From NCBI RefSeq assembly GCF_007922615.2, contig NZ_CP042301.2, forward strand, positions 1,798,001 to 1,862,000: 64,000 nucleotides of DNA. Direction: 5' to 3'. The position numbers and the translations under genes were made by a program. Under the pieces are notes generated by a model that was given only the letters and a program-made list of their open reading frames with translations, did not search any database and had not been told where the DNA came from. Source of the DNA: Nitratireductor mangrovi. Lineage in GTDB: Bacteria > Pseudomonadota > Alphaproteobacteria > Rhizobiales > Rhizobiaceae. Of the stretch, positions 32,496 to 44,137 are shown piece after piece; position 1 is the first letter of the stretch; each line of letters begins with the position of its first letter.

Positions 32496-32505
32496 GGCGC
32501 CGGCC

Positions 32506-32940
32506 TCAGATGTCGTGGCGAGGCCGTGAACTGGCCTCCCAGGCGCCGCCGAGATCGGCCAGCCGGGCCTCGATACATTCGACCTCGATGCGCATCGTCG
32601 CACCACCGGCAAAGGTGAGTTCGACCGTGCCGCCGGGCGCCTGCGTCTCGGTGAACCCGATCGCCAGCAGCGACAGCACCTCCTCCTTCTTGTCCCGCGC
32701 GATCGCCTGCGTCTTGACCGACTGCACCCGGTCGAAATGCAGCACGCAGTTGCGACGCTCATTGTGCGGCACCATCAGCTTTTTCGGCGCCTCCCACACG
32801 AAGCGGTTCATAGCCAGGAGCAGCCGGCTTTCGCGCGGGCGATAGTCGATGTCACCCACCTTCAGGACGGCATCCTGAACATGTGCGGACAGAACCTGAA
32901 GGTCTTCGGCGTCCAGCGCCACGAGTTTCAGGGATGTCAT
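32506..32940 (-). CDS. DUF2948 family protein
   Basis: A 144-residue protein of unknown function, recognised by its opening LKLVALDAEDLQVLSAHVQD, the FVWEAPKKLMVPHNERRNCV core and its invariable place between murA and hisD in rhizobia. Ten bases separate its stop from the hisD start, so both are on one transcript. Confidence 0.87.
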   Translation of the reverse strand: MTSLKLVALDAEDLQVLSAHVQDAVLKVGDIDYRPRESRLLLAMNRFVWEAPKKLMVPHNERRNCVLHFDRVQSVKTQAIARDKKEEVLSLLAIGFTETQAPGGTVELTFAGGATMRIEVECIEARLADLGGAWEASSRPRHDI

Positions 32941-33033
32941 TGATATTGGCTCGTTTCCGGTCGGGTCGCGCGTCGCGCCTGTGTTATGCGGTCTTGCCCG
33001 CAAGCGCAATGCGCGCGCCTCCCGCACGGGGCT

Positions 33034-34323
33034 CTATCCGGAGATGCGCTCGATCGCGGCGCCGCAGCGCGACAGCTTTTCCTCGAGCCGCTCGAAGCCG
33101 CGGTCGAGGTGATAGACCCGGTTGACGGTGGTTTCGCCGTCGGCCGCCAGCCCGGCGATGACCAGCGACACCGAGGCGCGCAGATCGGTCGCCATCACCG
33201 GCGCGCCCTTGAGCTTCGACACCCCCTCCACGATCGCGGTCTGGCCGGAAAGGCTGATGTCGGCGCCGAGCCGGGCCAGTTCCTGGACATGCATGAAGCG
33301 GTTTTCGAAGATCGTCTCGGTAATCCGCGAACGGCCTTTCGCCATCGTCATCAGCCCCATGAGTTGGGCCTGCAGATCGGTCGGAAAGCCCGGAAACGGC
33401 TCGGTGGTTACTTCCACCGGCGCGATGCCGGCGCCGTTGCGGGTCACCCTGATGCCTTCATTGGTCGGCTGGATCTCGGCGCCGGCGCGCGAGATCACGT
33501 CCAGCGCGTTTTCGAGCAGATCCGGCCGCGCGCCCTCCAGCATCACGTCGCCACCGGTCATTGCCACCGCCATCGCATAGGTGCCGGTCTCGATACGGTC
33601 CGGAATCACCCGATGCCGTGCGCCGGAAAGCGCGGCCACGCCCTCGATCGTGATGGTATGGGTACCGGCGCCCGAAATGCGCGCACCCATGGCGTTGAGG
33701 CAGTCGGCGAGGTTCACGATTTCCGGCTCGCGCGCGGCATTCTCGAGCACCGTGTCGCCCTTGGCCAACGAGGCCGCCATCATCAGGACATGGGTGGCGC
33801 CGACCGAGACTTTCGGGAACGCATAGCGGCCTCCCGCCAGGCCCTTCGGCGCCCGCGCCACCACATAACCATTGTCGATCTCGATCTCCGCGCCGAGCGC
33901 CTTCAGGCCGTCGATGAACAGATCGACCGGCCGTGTGCCGATGGCGCAGCCGCCTGGCAGCGAAACCCGCGCCTCGCCGGTACGTGCCAGAAGTGGCCCG
34001 ATCACCCAGAAGCTCGCCCGCATCTTCGAGACCAGTTCGTAGGGCGCGGTGGAGTTGACGATGTTGCGGGCGGTGAAGTGGATGGTGCGCGAATAGCCGT
34101 CGCCCTGGCTTTCACGCCTGCCGTTCACCGAATAGTCGACGCCGTGGTTTCCGAGGATGCGGATCAGCTGCTCGACATCGGCCAGATGCGGAACGTTGTC
34201 GAGCGTCAGCGTGTCGTCGGTCAAAAGCGATGCGATCATCAGCGGCAAGGCCGCGTTCTTGGCGCCGGAAATGGGGATGGCGCCCTTGAGCTGGTTGCCG
34301 CCGACGATCCTGATTCTGTCCAT
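33034..34323 (-). CDS. murA: UDP-N-acetylglucosamine 1-carboxyvinyltransferase
   Basis: The 429-residue first committed enzyme of peptidoglycan synthesis, adding enolpyruvate to UDP-GlcNAc. Visible: [20 protein letters not shown], the catalytic loop [15 protein letters not shown] with Cys126 (the fosfomycin target), and IETGTYAMA. The Cys is kept, so this form is fosfomycin-type sensitive in principle. ATG 34323 gives the standard length. Confidence 0.97.
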   Translation of the reverse strand: MDRIRIVGGNQLKGAIPISGAKNAALPLMIASLLTDDTLTLDNVPHLADVEQLIRILGNHGVDYSVNGRRESQGDGYSRTIHFTARNIVNSTAPYELVSKMRASFWVIGPLLARTGEARVSLPGGCAIGTRPVDLFIDGLKALGAEIEIDNGYVVARAPKGLAGGRYAFPKVSVGATHVLMMAASLAKGDTVLENAAREPEIVNLADCLNAMGARISGAGTHTITIEGVAALSGARHRVIPDRIETGTYAMAVAMTGGDVMLEGARPDLLENALDVISRAGAEIQPTNEGIRVTRNGAGIAPVEVTTEPFPGFPTDLQAQLMGLMTMAKGRSRITETIFENRFMHVQELARLGADISLSGQTAIVEGVSKLKGAPVMATDLRASVSLVIAGLAADGETTVNRVYHLDRGFERLEEKLSRCGAAIERISG

Positions 34324-34441
34324 GATGCCACTTTCGGCGCGACCGCGCCCCGTCCGGTTCGATTGCAAAGGCCCTCTAAGTCAACCGAGCGATCGGCGCA
34401 AGAAAGGCAAACATCCGGTCTAGCACGCAACAAGGCGGAAA

Positions 34442-34663
34442 TCAGGCGTCCGAAGAACCATCCACCGTTTCCGCGTCGGGCTCACCCCCGCCCTGCATCG
34501 GATCGAGCCCGTCCGGCCGCTCGTCGGCCGCCCCGGCGCGCCGTGCCCTGGCCTGCGCCTTGCGCCGCGCCAGATTGGCCCGCAGCTGCTCGGCCAGCCT
34601 GCCCTTTCGGATGTCGCTCTGGCCGTGGTTGTCCTTGTTGCCGGCACTCAATTGATGATCCAC
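34442..34663 (-). CDS. Small basic hypothetical protein
   Basis: About 73 residues, strongly charged: KGRLAEQLRANLARRKAQAR in the middle and an acidic Asp/Glu/Gly-rich tail. Short proteins of this kind (basic helix then acidic tail) lie next to murA in related genomes, as far as I recall. The start may be GTG 34663 or TTG 34651; no strong ribosome site decides. It may bind RNA or ribosomes, but nothing proves this. Confidence 0.5.
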   Translation of the reverse strand: MDHQLSAGNKDNHGQSDIRKGRLAEQLRANLARRKAQARARRAGAADERPDGLDPMQGGGEPDAETVDGSSDA

Positions 34664-34837
34664 TCGAAACAATCCATCGCGCCTTGATAGCGCGTCGCCG
34701 GCGAACCTCCAAGCCACACACTGCCCTATGCCGGTTACATCGTATCGGCGCCAGGGAAAGCGCTGTGGCAGACGTGTGTCACCGGGCCGCAAATGGCCTT
34801 GCGCTGCAAGGCGATCGCGTCTATTCAGGCGCCCGTT

Positions 34838-34912
<75 letters not shown>

Positions 34913-35012
34913 GCTTCAAGGCCTTCGTCAACGTCCACCGAAAAGAACGCGCATTGCAGCGCGCGGCGCCGCATAGTGCGGCAGCGAAACTCAGTCGGGG
35001 TCCGCTCGCGAC

Positions 35013-35174
35013 TCAGCGCCCGATCGGGCACCATGGCGGAGGAAGCTGCTTGTCGGCCCCATAGCCCCGGCCCGTCGGCCCCTTGGTGTTGCATTGCTCT
35101 GGCAGGGTGGACGTGACCGTGCAGCCGGCCGCGATCATGCCGATGGCCACAAGAATCAGAAAACGCGCGCGCAT
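35013..35174 (-). CDS. Small lipoprotein (53 residues)
   Basis: MRARFLILVAIGMIAAGC is a short signal with lipobox IAAGC; the mature part has two more Cys and ends in a Pro-rich LPPPWCPIGR. A GAGGAG site lies about ten bases upstream. It would be an outer- or inner-membrane-anchored peptide of about 35 residues. Function unknown. It lies between the tRNA and the galE end. Confidence 0.6.
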   Translation of the reverse strand: MRARFLILVAIGMIAAGCTVTSTLPEQCNTKGPTGRGYGADKQLPPPWCPIGR

Positions 35175-35323
35175 GAAGGCATAGCTCCTCGATTCCGCTC
35201 GCCGCAACCTACGGAATCAAGACATCGTCTGCGAGGCTTTTCTGTGCCCGGCAGGCGCCAAAAGAATGGGCCAGCCACGCGACGCAGCGAATGGGTGCGA
35301 CTGCCCGGCAGCACTCCCCGTCG

Positions 35324-36316
<993 letters not shown>

Positions 36317-36515
36317 CGCTTGACCCCCTTTCGGGTTACGTTGTCGCGCAGCAAGGCAACCGGCGTGACCGGGCTTCCGGCCCGATCCTTTTTCATTGCC
36401 GCGTCAAGGCAATACGCCAGAACCTGAATGCTGCGCGGTCGAATGCATCATGACGCAGTTCGCCTAGCGGAAGGTTAAGGCGGGCGCGCCGTAACCTCGC
36501 GCCACGACGCCTGGG

Positions 36516-37703
36516 TCAGCGCGAGAGGTCGAAGCGCGGCTTCCAGCTTGTCGCCAGGAGCAGGATCATCCCGGCCGTGAAGACGAAGTAAAACCGGTCA
36601 TCGGGCAGCGGGAAGCTTGCGAACTTGCCCAGCATGCCGATTGCCAGCGCAAAAAGCAGCGCGTGGGTGCGCATGTCGATGCGGCCGGTGCGCGCCAGCA
36701 AGGCCCAGGCCGCCGACAGCCCCAGGAGCAGCGCCGGCCAGTCATTGTCCACCAGCGCCACGACCACGCCGCGTGCATAGCCGCGCGCGAAGTCGATCAG
36801 CGAGAAGTCGGGCGAAAAGCCGGTCATCGAGTGCTGGATCGTCACGCAGGAGAAATAGAAATGCGCCCACCAGCCCGGGTGACCGCCCTGCCTCTGCACC
36901 AGCAGGCAGAGCGCGAAGCCGACCACGAACGTCGCCAGGATCGGCCACAGCCGCCAGCGGAACAGCGTCGCGGCGATCAGCAGGGCGAAGATGAAGACGA
37001 TGTTGTCGGGCCGGATCAGGACCGACACCAGCAATAGCGCACAGGCGGCGAGATCGCGCCCCTTCGCAAGAAGCAGGACCGCACCCACTGAAACCAGCGC
37101 CAGCAACATGTCCGGCGAGACCCCCGTCGTCATGTGCGCGTAGTCGGCCAGCATCAGGAACGGCGTGACAAGGACGGCCGCCTGCAGCGCATCCTCACGC
37201 CGCAGCCACCACAGCGCCAGCAGGCCCAGCAGCACGGCGGGCAGGATCGAAAGCAGGATCGAGCCCCGGGCCAGCCCGAAGACCGGCTCCATCCAGCGCA
37301 GCAACGCGACATAGGCGACCTTCACGCGGTACATCGAGAGCTGTGACTGGAAGTCTTCCGGATTTTCCCACTGGTGCAGATTGTAGGGATTCGAGAATTT
37401 CAGGTGATAGAGTTGAGATTCGCGCGCGCCCGGTTCGATCCGCGCCCACGTTTCGCGGTGCAACTCCACCGGGTCGGCGTGGCGGTTTTCCAGCGCCGAG
37501 GCGACATAGGCGACCATGTCCCAATTGTAGTCTGGCCGCACCCAGGCATAGGTCGCGGTGCCCAGGATGACGAGCACCATGAAGATTGCCGCGATGCGGT
37601 CGAAGACCCGCTTGGTGGCAACGTTGCGCAACACCGCACCGGCGACCGGCGTCGCCAACGCCCAGTCGACCATCGAGCGCTCCGCCCGTTCAGCTCCGCT
37701 CAT
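36516..37703 (-). CDS. Multi-pass membrane protein, GT-C glycosyltransferase-like
   Basis: A 395-residue inner-membrane protein with about ten helices. After the first helix the periplasmic loop begins TYAWVRPDYNWDMVAYVASA, where the acidic Asp-Met pair resembles the catalytic loop of GT-C transferases that use polyprenyl-phosphate sugars. Other loops contain SVLIRPDNIVF and DNDWPALLLG. I assign GT-C by shape and context, not by a clear family hit. It would transfer the lipid-linked pentose inferred for this cluster onto an envelope glycan. Spaced 37 bp after the aminotransferase gene. Confidence 0.55.
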   Translation of the reverse strand: MSGAERAERSMVDWALATPVAGAVLRNVATKRVFDRIAAIFMVLVILGTATYAWVRPDYNWDMVAYVASALENRHADPVELHRETWARIEPGARESQLYHLKFSNPYNLHQWENPEDFQSQLSMYRVKVAYVALLRWMEPVFGLARGSILLSILPAVLLGLLALWWLRREDALQAAVLVTPFLMLADYAHMTTGVSPDMLLALVSVGAVLLLAKGRDLAACALLLVSVLIRPDNIVFIFALLIAATLFRWRLWPILATFVVGFALCLLVQRQGGHPGWWAHFYFSCVTIQHSMTGFSPDFSLIDFARGYARGVVVALVDNDWPALLLGLSAAWALLARTGRIDMRTHALLFALAIGMLGKFASFPLPDDRFYFVFTAGMILLLATSWKPRFDLSR

Positions 37704-37740
37704 CCCCGAAACTCCCCTGCCCTGTGTAGTGCGCCTTGCG

Positions 37741-39213
<1,473 letters not shown>

Positions 39214-39224
39214 CTGTCTGTCCC

Positions 39225-40232
39225 TCATTCCGCAGGCTGCAGGGCCGCGGGCGCGAGGCGCCCTTCCCGCTTGGCGCGGTATTCGTCATAGGCGGCGATC
39301 AGCATGTCGCCGTCATTGTATTCCGGCACCCAGCCGAGCTCGCGCTCGCCCTTGGAAACGTCGAGCACGCACATCTCGTCGGCGATCAGATATTGCTCGG
39401 GGTCCATGATCGGCAGGTTGATCAGGTCGAGGAAGTCGAGCGTCCGCTTGACCGCCCATCCCGGCGTCGGCAGCAGGAACGACCTCGAACCGGCATGCTT
39501 GATCAGGTCGCCCAGAAGCTGGCGCACCGGCGGCGGGTTGAGCGAGCCGAGATTGTAGGCCTCGTTCGGAACGCCCGCCTTCCAGGCCAGCCGCGCCGCT
39601 TCGGCGCAGTCGAAAACCGAGATGAACTGGTATGGGTTCCTGCCCGAGCCGATCATCGGCACCGGCAGGTTGTGGTCGATCAGCTTGAACAGCTTTTCCA
39701 GGATGCCGAGCCGGCCCGGGCCGATGATCAGCCGCGGCCGGAACAGCGAAATCTTCATGCCGCGCTTGCGCCACTCCGCCGCCAGTTCCTCGGTCTTGAG
39801 TTTGGAAAGACCGTATTCGCCAAGCGGATTCGCCGGATGGTCCTCGGTTTGTGGCCAGACGAATGTGTGGCCGTAGATCATGTCGGTGGTGAAATGGACG
39901 AGCCGCATGGCGCCGCGAACATCCATCTCCTGGATGATGTTTTCGGTGCCGTGATAATTGACCGGCCAGAAGAAGTCGTGCCGCTTGGCCCTCACCTGGA
40001 TCGGCGACAGCATCTTGGCCGATAGGTTGTAGACCATGTCGTCGGCCTTGATGCCGACGGCGGCAACCGAGGCCTTGTCCGTCACGTCGCAGTGGACGAA
40101 GGTGGCTTTCGCATAATGGGCGAGATCGCTGCGGGAAATGTCGGCAACGATAACCTCTTCGCCTTCGGCGACGAGCTTGGGGGCCAGGTGACGGCCGACA
40201 AATCCGTCGCCGCCGAAAATTACATGTCTCAT
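39225..40232 (-). CDS. NAD-dependent epimerase/dehydratase (extended SDR)
   Basis: A 335-residue nucleotide-sugar-type SDR: FGGDGFVGRHLAPKL for NAD binding, HFTTDMIYG for the Ser/Thr, and YGLSKLKTE for Tyr and Lys. The C-terminal part FLDLINLPIMDPEQYLI is not like GalE or RmlB. It overlaps the small membrane transporter gene by an ATGA. Could oxidise or epimerise a sugar or polyprenyl-linked intermediate; a DprE2-like reducing role is conceivable, but DprE2 is a classical, shorter SDR. Confidence 0.85.
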   Translation of the reverse strand: MRHVIFGGDGFVGRHLAPKLVAEGEEVIVADISRSDLAHYAKATFVHCDVTDKASVAAVGIKADDMVYNLSAKMLSPIQVRAKRHDFFWPVNYHGTENIIQEMDVRGAMRLVHFTTDMIYGHTFVWPQTEDHPANPLGEYGLSKLKTEELAAEWRKRGMKISLFRPRLIIGPGRLGILEKLFKLIDHNLPVPMIGSGRNPYQFISVFDCAEAARLAWKAGVPNEAYNLGSLNPPPVRQLLGDLIKHAGSRSFLLPTPGWAVKRTLDFLDLINLPIMDPEQYLIADEMCVLDVSKGERELGWVPEYNDGDMLIAAYDEYRAKREGRLAPAALQPAE

Positions 40233-40660
40233 CGGGTCAACTCGCTGGTCTGTACGGACTGGGGGGCAACAGGCGAAGCCTCGTCGTGGCTGCGACCGCT
40301 CTGGGCGATCAGCACCGTGCCGACGCATATGAAGGCAATGCCCGCGATCCTGTAGGCGTTCAAATCCTCGCGGAAGACGAAGTAGGCGAAGACGGCGACC
40401 GCCACATAGGCAAGGCTCAGGAAGGGATAGGCGAAGGACAGTTCCACTTTCGACAGTACGTAAAGGTGCGACGCCATCGAGATGACGAAGGTCGCCAGTC
40501 CGAGGAATATCCAGGGGCTGAACACGATCTGCAGAACCTTGACGAGCGGATTGACGCCCGCGAACGACAACGGACCCATCGACATCATGCCGTATTTCAG
40601 CATGAGCTGCGCCGCGGCGTTGGTCATCACCGTGAACAGTATGAAAACGATATACTTCAT
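40229..40660 (-). CDS. Small four-helix transporter, EamA/SMR (ArnE/ArnF-like)
   Basis: A 143-residue inner-membrane protein with four helices (about residues 2-20, 48-68, 72-92 and 100-118) and a polar tail. The AFAYPFLSLAYVAVAV-like stretch (FAYPFLSLAYVAVAVFAYFV) is typical of SMR/EamA halves. ArnE/ArnF of this size flip undecaprenyl-phosphate aminoarabinose; here it could flip the lipid-linked pentose made by the HAD-UbiA and DprE1-like proteins upstream. Translationally coupled to the SDR gene. Function inferred from context. Confidence 0.75.
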   Translation of the reverse strand: MKYIVFILFTVMTNAAAQLMLKYGMMSMGPLSFAGVNPLVKVLQIVFSPWIFLGLATFVISMASHLYVLSKVELSFAYPFLSLAYVAVAVFAYFVFREDLNAYRIAGIAFICVGTVLIAQSGRSHDEASPVAPQSVQTSELTR

Positions 40661-40780
40661 GTCCTCACCGCATCCGAGCTTGTGATACTATCAAATGGCG
40701 AAATATCTGTGAATTTGATCTGAAAAATTGAAGAAATATGATTTACACCACGCATTAACCATTAATATTTTGTATCTTAT
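40661..40780 (-). promoter_or_regulatory. AT-rich spacer in the envelope-sugar cluster
   Basis: A 120-bp stretch far richer in A and T than its surroundings, between the DprE1-like stop and the small-transporter start. It contains ATTAACCATTAATATT near its upstream (DprE1) side. Likely an internal promoter for the transporter-SDR-aminotransferase row. No clear -35/-10 pair could be fixed by eye. Confidence 0.4.
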
Positions 40781-42124
40781 CTACTCTGCGGCTGCCCGCG
40801 GCACTTCATCGGCCGCAAGGCGCATCGCCGTGCGGCGCCAGAAGTCCGACATGAAGGCCGGGTCGCGCCATTGCTCCACGGCCCGCCACGTCGGAAAGGA
40901 GGCGGCGAACACCTCCGCGCTCATGCGCGCATCCTTGTACGGGTTGACCGCGCCACCGGCGTCGACAGTGATGCGGTCAAGCTCGGACAGAAGCGCCAGC
41001 GTCCGTTCGCCGAGGGCGGGAAAGTCGAGCGTCAGGGTGTAGCCGGGACGCGGAAATGACATCGCGGCCGGCGACGGCCTGTCGCCGAACCGCTTCAGCA
41101 CCGTCAGGAACGAGCCCTGCCCGGCCTTTCGCGTCGCAGCCAGCAGCGCGGGGATCGCTTCCCGCGCCGCCTCGAGCGGGATGACGCTCTGGTGCTGGTG
41201 CAACCCGCGCGGACCGTAAAGCCGGTTCCAGTGCGACACCCCGTCGAGCGGGAAAAAGAAGCCGCGCGCGCCGACAACACCGGCGCTGCGCGCCGTCCTG
41301 TAGCGGTAGGCCGCGTTGAAAAGCTTCAACGCAGGCCGGCTGAGCAGGCTGAAGGGCGGCTGCAACGGCACCGAAAGCCAGCCCGGCCGCGCGTCGTAGC
41401 TCCGCGCCCCGGCCTCGGCATGGTTGCCCGTCAAGAGCAGCCCCCGGCCCGCGTGGCGGCCCTCGGCCAGTTGGTCGATCCAGGCGACGGCGTATTCGTT
41501 TTCCGCGTCGGCCCTTTCGGCCAGATCGAAATATGCGTCAAGGTCGGCAAAGGGCGTCACGCCCTGTGCGATGTCGAGCGAAGGCACACGCATCAGCCTG
41601 ACCGTTGCGCGGCTGATCAGCCCGGTGAGACCCAGACCGCCGATCGTGGCACGAAAGAGGCTACTGTTCTGCGACGGGCTGCAGTCGAGCGCTCGGCCAT
41701 CGGATCTGAGCAAGGTAAGGCGTTCGACATGGGCGCCGAACGTGCCGCGGCGGTGATGGTTCTTACCGTGAATGTCGTTGGCGATTGCGCCGCCCAGCGT
41801 CACCCATTGCGTGCCCGGCAGCACGGCGGGCAGATATCCATGCGGGGCGGCATGCGCGATGATGTCGGAAAGCTGCGCCCCCGCCTCGGCTTCCAAAAGG
41901 CCGGTAGCCGGATCGAATGACAGGATGCGCGCCATGCCGCGCATATCGATCAGGCTGCCCTCGGCGTTGAGGCAGCTGTCGCCATAGCTGCGCCCGTTGC
42001 CATAGCCAAGCAGGCTTGCGGGCTTGGCCTCGCCACGAGCCAGAAGACCGGCCGCGCGCTCGCCCGACAGCAACCGCCCTTGGCCGGCAAAGGTGCGCCC
42101 GAAGCTTTCCAGCACAGGCCCCAT
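40781..42124 (-). CDS. FAD-linked oxidoreductase, DprE1-like
   Basis: A 447-residue FAD-binding protein of the vanillyl-alcohol-oxidase fold. LLGYGNGRSYGDSCLN and LPAVLPGTQWVTLGGAIAND, followed by IHGKNHHRRGTFGAHVERL, are the FAD-binding signatures of decaprenylphosphoryl-ribose 2-oxidase (DprE1) and its homologues. DprE1 oxidises lipid-linked ribose at C2, and DprE2 then reduces it to arabinose. Its ATG overlaps the stop of the HAD-UbiA gene (TGATG), as expected for consecutive steps. No DprE2 of the classical kind is adjacent. This could alternatively be an alditol-oxidase-like protein, but the context argues for DprE1. Confidence 0.82.
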   Translation of the reverse strand: MGPVLESFGRTFAGQGRLLSGERAAGLLARGEAKPASLLGYGNGRSYGDSCLNAEGSLIDMRGMARILSFDPATGLLEAEAGAQLSDIIAHAAPHGYLPAVLPGTQWVTLGGAIANDIHGKNHHRRGTFGAHVERLTLLRSDGRALDCSPSQNSSLFRATIGGLGLTGLISRATVRLMRVPSLDIAQGVTPFADLDAYFDLAERADAENEYAVAWIDQLAEGRHAGRGLLLTGNHAEAGARSYDARPGWLSVPLQPPFSLLSRPALKLFNAAYRYRTARSAGVVGARGFFFPLDGVSHWNRLYGPRGLHQHQSVIPLEAAREAIPALLAATRKAGQGSFLTVLKRFGDRPSPAAMSFPRPGYTLTLDFPALGERTLALLSELDRITVDAGGAVNPYKDARMSAEVFAASFPTWRAVEQWRDPAFMSDFWRRTAMRLAADEVPRAAAE

Positions 42125-43557
42125 CACATGCTCGCAATCACGAGGAGCACCGCGCCCAAGCCGGCGACCAACTGGCTGCGCCAGTCGCGAATGATGAAGA
42201 CGACCGGGTCTTCGTGCATTTCGCCGCGCCGCGCCAGCACCCAGATGCGCAGGATGATGTAGAGCACGATCGGCGCCAGCGGCCACACCATCCAGGGTTC
42301 GGCATAGAGTTCGCGCACGCTGCCGGAGTCGATGTAAAGCGCCAGCACCAGCGCCGCCGCGAAGCCCGACGCAACGCCGGCCTGGCCGATGATTTCGATG
42401 TCCTCGGCGCGATAGCCGCGCCCGGCAATGCGCACGCCGCGCTGCAATTCGCCATCGTCGAGTTCGACGAAGCGTTTCACCAGCGCCAGCGACAGGAAGA
42501 AGAAGATCGAGAAGGCGAGCAGCCAGAATGACACCTCGGTCCCGGTCGCCGTGGCGCCGCCGAGGATGCGCATGGTGTAGAGCCCGGCGAGCGTCAGCAC
42601 GTCGATCAGAAGCATGCGCTTCAGCGCCAGCGAATAGGCCGTGGTGATCACCAGATAACCCGCCAGCACGGCCCAGAACTCGGGATCGAGGAAGGCGGCC
42701 AGGCCGGCGCTCACACAAAGGAGTATGCCGGCGCTGGCGATGCCGAAGCGGATCGACAGCTTGCCCGAGGCGAACGGACGGTTGCGCTTGGTCGGATGCC
42801 GGCGGTCGAGCGTCAGATCGAAGAAATCGTTGACGATATAGATCGCCGAGGCGGCGGCGCTGAAGGAGAAGAACGCAAGGATGCAGGCGACGACCATCTC
42901 CAGGTTGAGATATTCGTGCGACAGCACCATCGGCACCGCGATCAGCGTGTTCTTGAGCCACTGGTGGACACGCAGCATCTTGACGACCGTGCGCAGGTCG
43001 GGACGCTCGCCTGCGACCAGCTCGCAACCGTGTCTTGCCTGCCAGCGCGTGGCGGAACGGTCCGGCGCGACCACGATCGCCACGCGCGCAGCACCGAAGA
43101 CCTGAACGTCATGCCGGCTGTTGCCTGCATAGTCGAAACCGCCGTCGCCGAAGACTTCCACCAGCTTCGCGCGCTTTTTCGACGAGGTCAGGTTCACACC
43201 GTTTTCGGTCGCCAGAACGTCATCGAAAACCCCGAGATGGGCGGCGATCGCCTCGGCAAACTTGCGCGGCGTACCCGTCGCCAGAATGATGCGCCGGCCG
43301 GCCTCGCGCTCCTTGCGCAACCTGTCGACCAGTTCGCCGCGATAGGGCAGCGACGCCGCGTCGATGTCGACGCGCGCCGCGATCTCCGCCTTGAGCCGCG
43401 CCGGTCCCTTGAGCAGCCAGAACGGCACCAGAAAGATCGCCAGCGGCTGCTTGCGAAGAAGCAGGAACAGCCCTTCCCACAGAAGGTCGGTCGCAATCAG
43501 TGTGCCGTCGAGATCGACGGCAAGGGGAATGGCGTTGCGGTCCGTCCTGGCGTCCAT
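42124..43557 (-). CDS. HAD phosphatase-UbiA prenyltransferase fusion (DPPR-synthase-like)
   Basis: A 477-residue fusion. Residues 1-185 are a HAD domain with DLDGT (Asp15, Asp17), ATGTPRKFA and a final FDYAGNSRHD acidic motif. From about 195 a UbiA membrane domain of some eight helices follows, with NDFFDLTLDRRHPTKRNRP at about 243-261. That ND..D...DR.HP.KR.RP pattern is the polyprenyl-phosphate phosphoribosyltransferase form, not the ubiquinone one. It would join PRPP to polyprenyl phosphate; the HAD part could then remove the 5-phosphate. Start ATG 43557 has AAGG upstream. It heads the minus-strand cluster. NoeC of Azorhizobium arabinosylation is the nearest rhizobial precedent I know. Confidence 0.85.
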   Translation of the reverse strand: MDARTDRNAIPLAVDLDGTLIATDLLWEGLFLLLRKQPLAIFLVPFWLLKGPARLKAEIAARVDIDAASLPYRGELVDRLRKEREAGRRIILATGTPRKFAEAIAAHLGVFDDVLATENGVNLTSSKKRAKLVEVFGDGGFDYAGNSRHDVQVFGAARVAIVVAPDRSATRWQARHGCELVAGERPDLRTVVKMLRVHQWLKNTLIAVPMVLSHEYLNLEMVVACILAFFSFSAAASAIYIVNDFFDLTLDRRHPTKRNRPFASGKLSIRFGIASAGILLCVSAGLAAFLDPEFWAVLAGYLVITTAYSLALKRMLLIDVLTLAGLYTMRILGGATATGTEVSFWLLAFSIFFFLSLALVKRFVELDDGELQRGVRIAGRGYRAEDIEIIGQAGVASGFAAALVLALYIDSGSVRELYAEPWMVWPLAPIVLYIILRIWVLARRGEMHEDPVVFIIRDWRSQLVAGLGAVLLVIASM

Positions 43558-43703
43558 TGCCGGCAACCTTCATCTTCTCGCGCCACCGGGCATGGCGCCG
43601 TTGCGGCAGTGCATAGACGAGATTGCCCTACGGAAGGTTGAATCGCCGCCCCTGGCCTGGGCTCCGGGCGGGCATTTCGAACCGCAGGCTTAACAATGGG
43701 TTA

Positions 43704-43741
43704 GAACAAAAAGTAAAAGGCCGGGCAACGGGCCCGGCCTT
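43704..43741 (-). terminator. Intrinsic terminator of the small secreted-protein gene
   Basis: AAGGCCGGGC (43717-43726) pairs perfectly with GCCCGGCCTT (43732-43741) over a five-base loop. Read on the minus strand the stem is followed by TTTACTTTTTG, a good U-tract. It lies 24 bp beyond the stop of the gene ending at 43765. Confidence 0.85.
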
Positions 43742-43764
43742 GGTGCGTTTCATTTCGAATGCAA

Positions 43765-44034
43765 TCAGCGGATGCGGCCGCGGCCACCCGAGATTTCGAT
43801 CGTCTCGTTGCCGGTCAGCGCCTCGCGGTCGCCGTTGGGCATCGTCACGAAGCAGCCGCTGGGGCAGAACTGCACGGTCTCGCCGGCGCCCAGCGCCAGT
43901 TCGCTTTGCGAACCGCCTTCGGTAACGATGATCGTACGCGGCTCGGAATCCCTGTTCACGATGCTGGCCGCGAAGGCCGGTGCGCTCGCCGCGACGACGG
44001 CAATCGCCGTCATGATCGCTCTCTTCATCGACAT
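43765..44034 (-). CDS. Small secreted protein (89 residues)
   Basis: A signal peptide (KRAIMTAIAVVAASAPAFA) precedes a mature part of about 65 residues: IVNRDSEPRTIIVTEGG, then ETVQFCPSGCFVTMPNGDRE with two Cys that could form a disulfide. It would act in the periplasm. Family not recognised, though small beta-rich periplasmic proteins with this CPSGCFV segment are, I believe, common in rhizobia. It has its own terminator and a GGTGGAAAC-like site. Confidence 0.65.
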   Translation of the reverse strand: MSMKRAIMTAIAVVAASAPAFAASIVNRDSEPRTIIVTEGGSQSELALGAGETVQFCPSGCFVTMPNGDREALTGNETIEISGGRGRIR

Positions 44035-44137
44035 GTTCGGTGTTTCCACCGCCTCTGGTTGACTGGTCGGGCACATTTGCCCGTTTGGCCAAGCTTATAG
44101 GACTTGGATGCTGAACGGCAACTGAACGGCGGCGGGC

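Noticed and set aside
30564..32618. A 684-codon plus-strand frame opposite hisD and its neighbours
   Set aside because: Antisense to three conserved genes; translation has no domain.
36370..36384. CGGGC-TTCCG-GCCCG hairpin followed by TCCTTTTT as a plus-strand terminator
   Set aside because: No plus-strand gene ends here; the site lies upstream of galE, so the hairpin is probably incidental.
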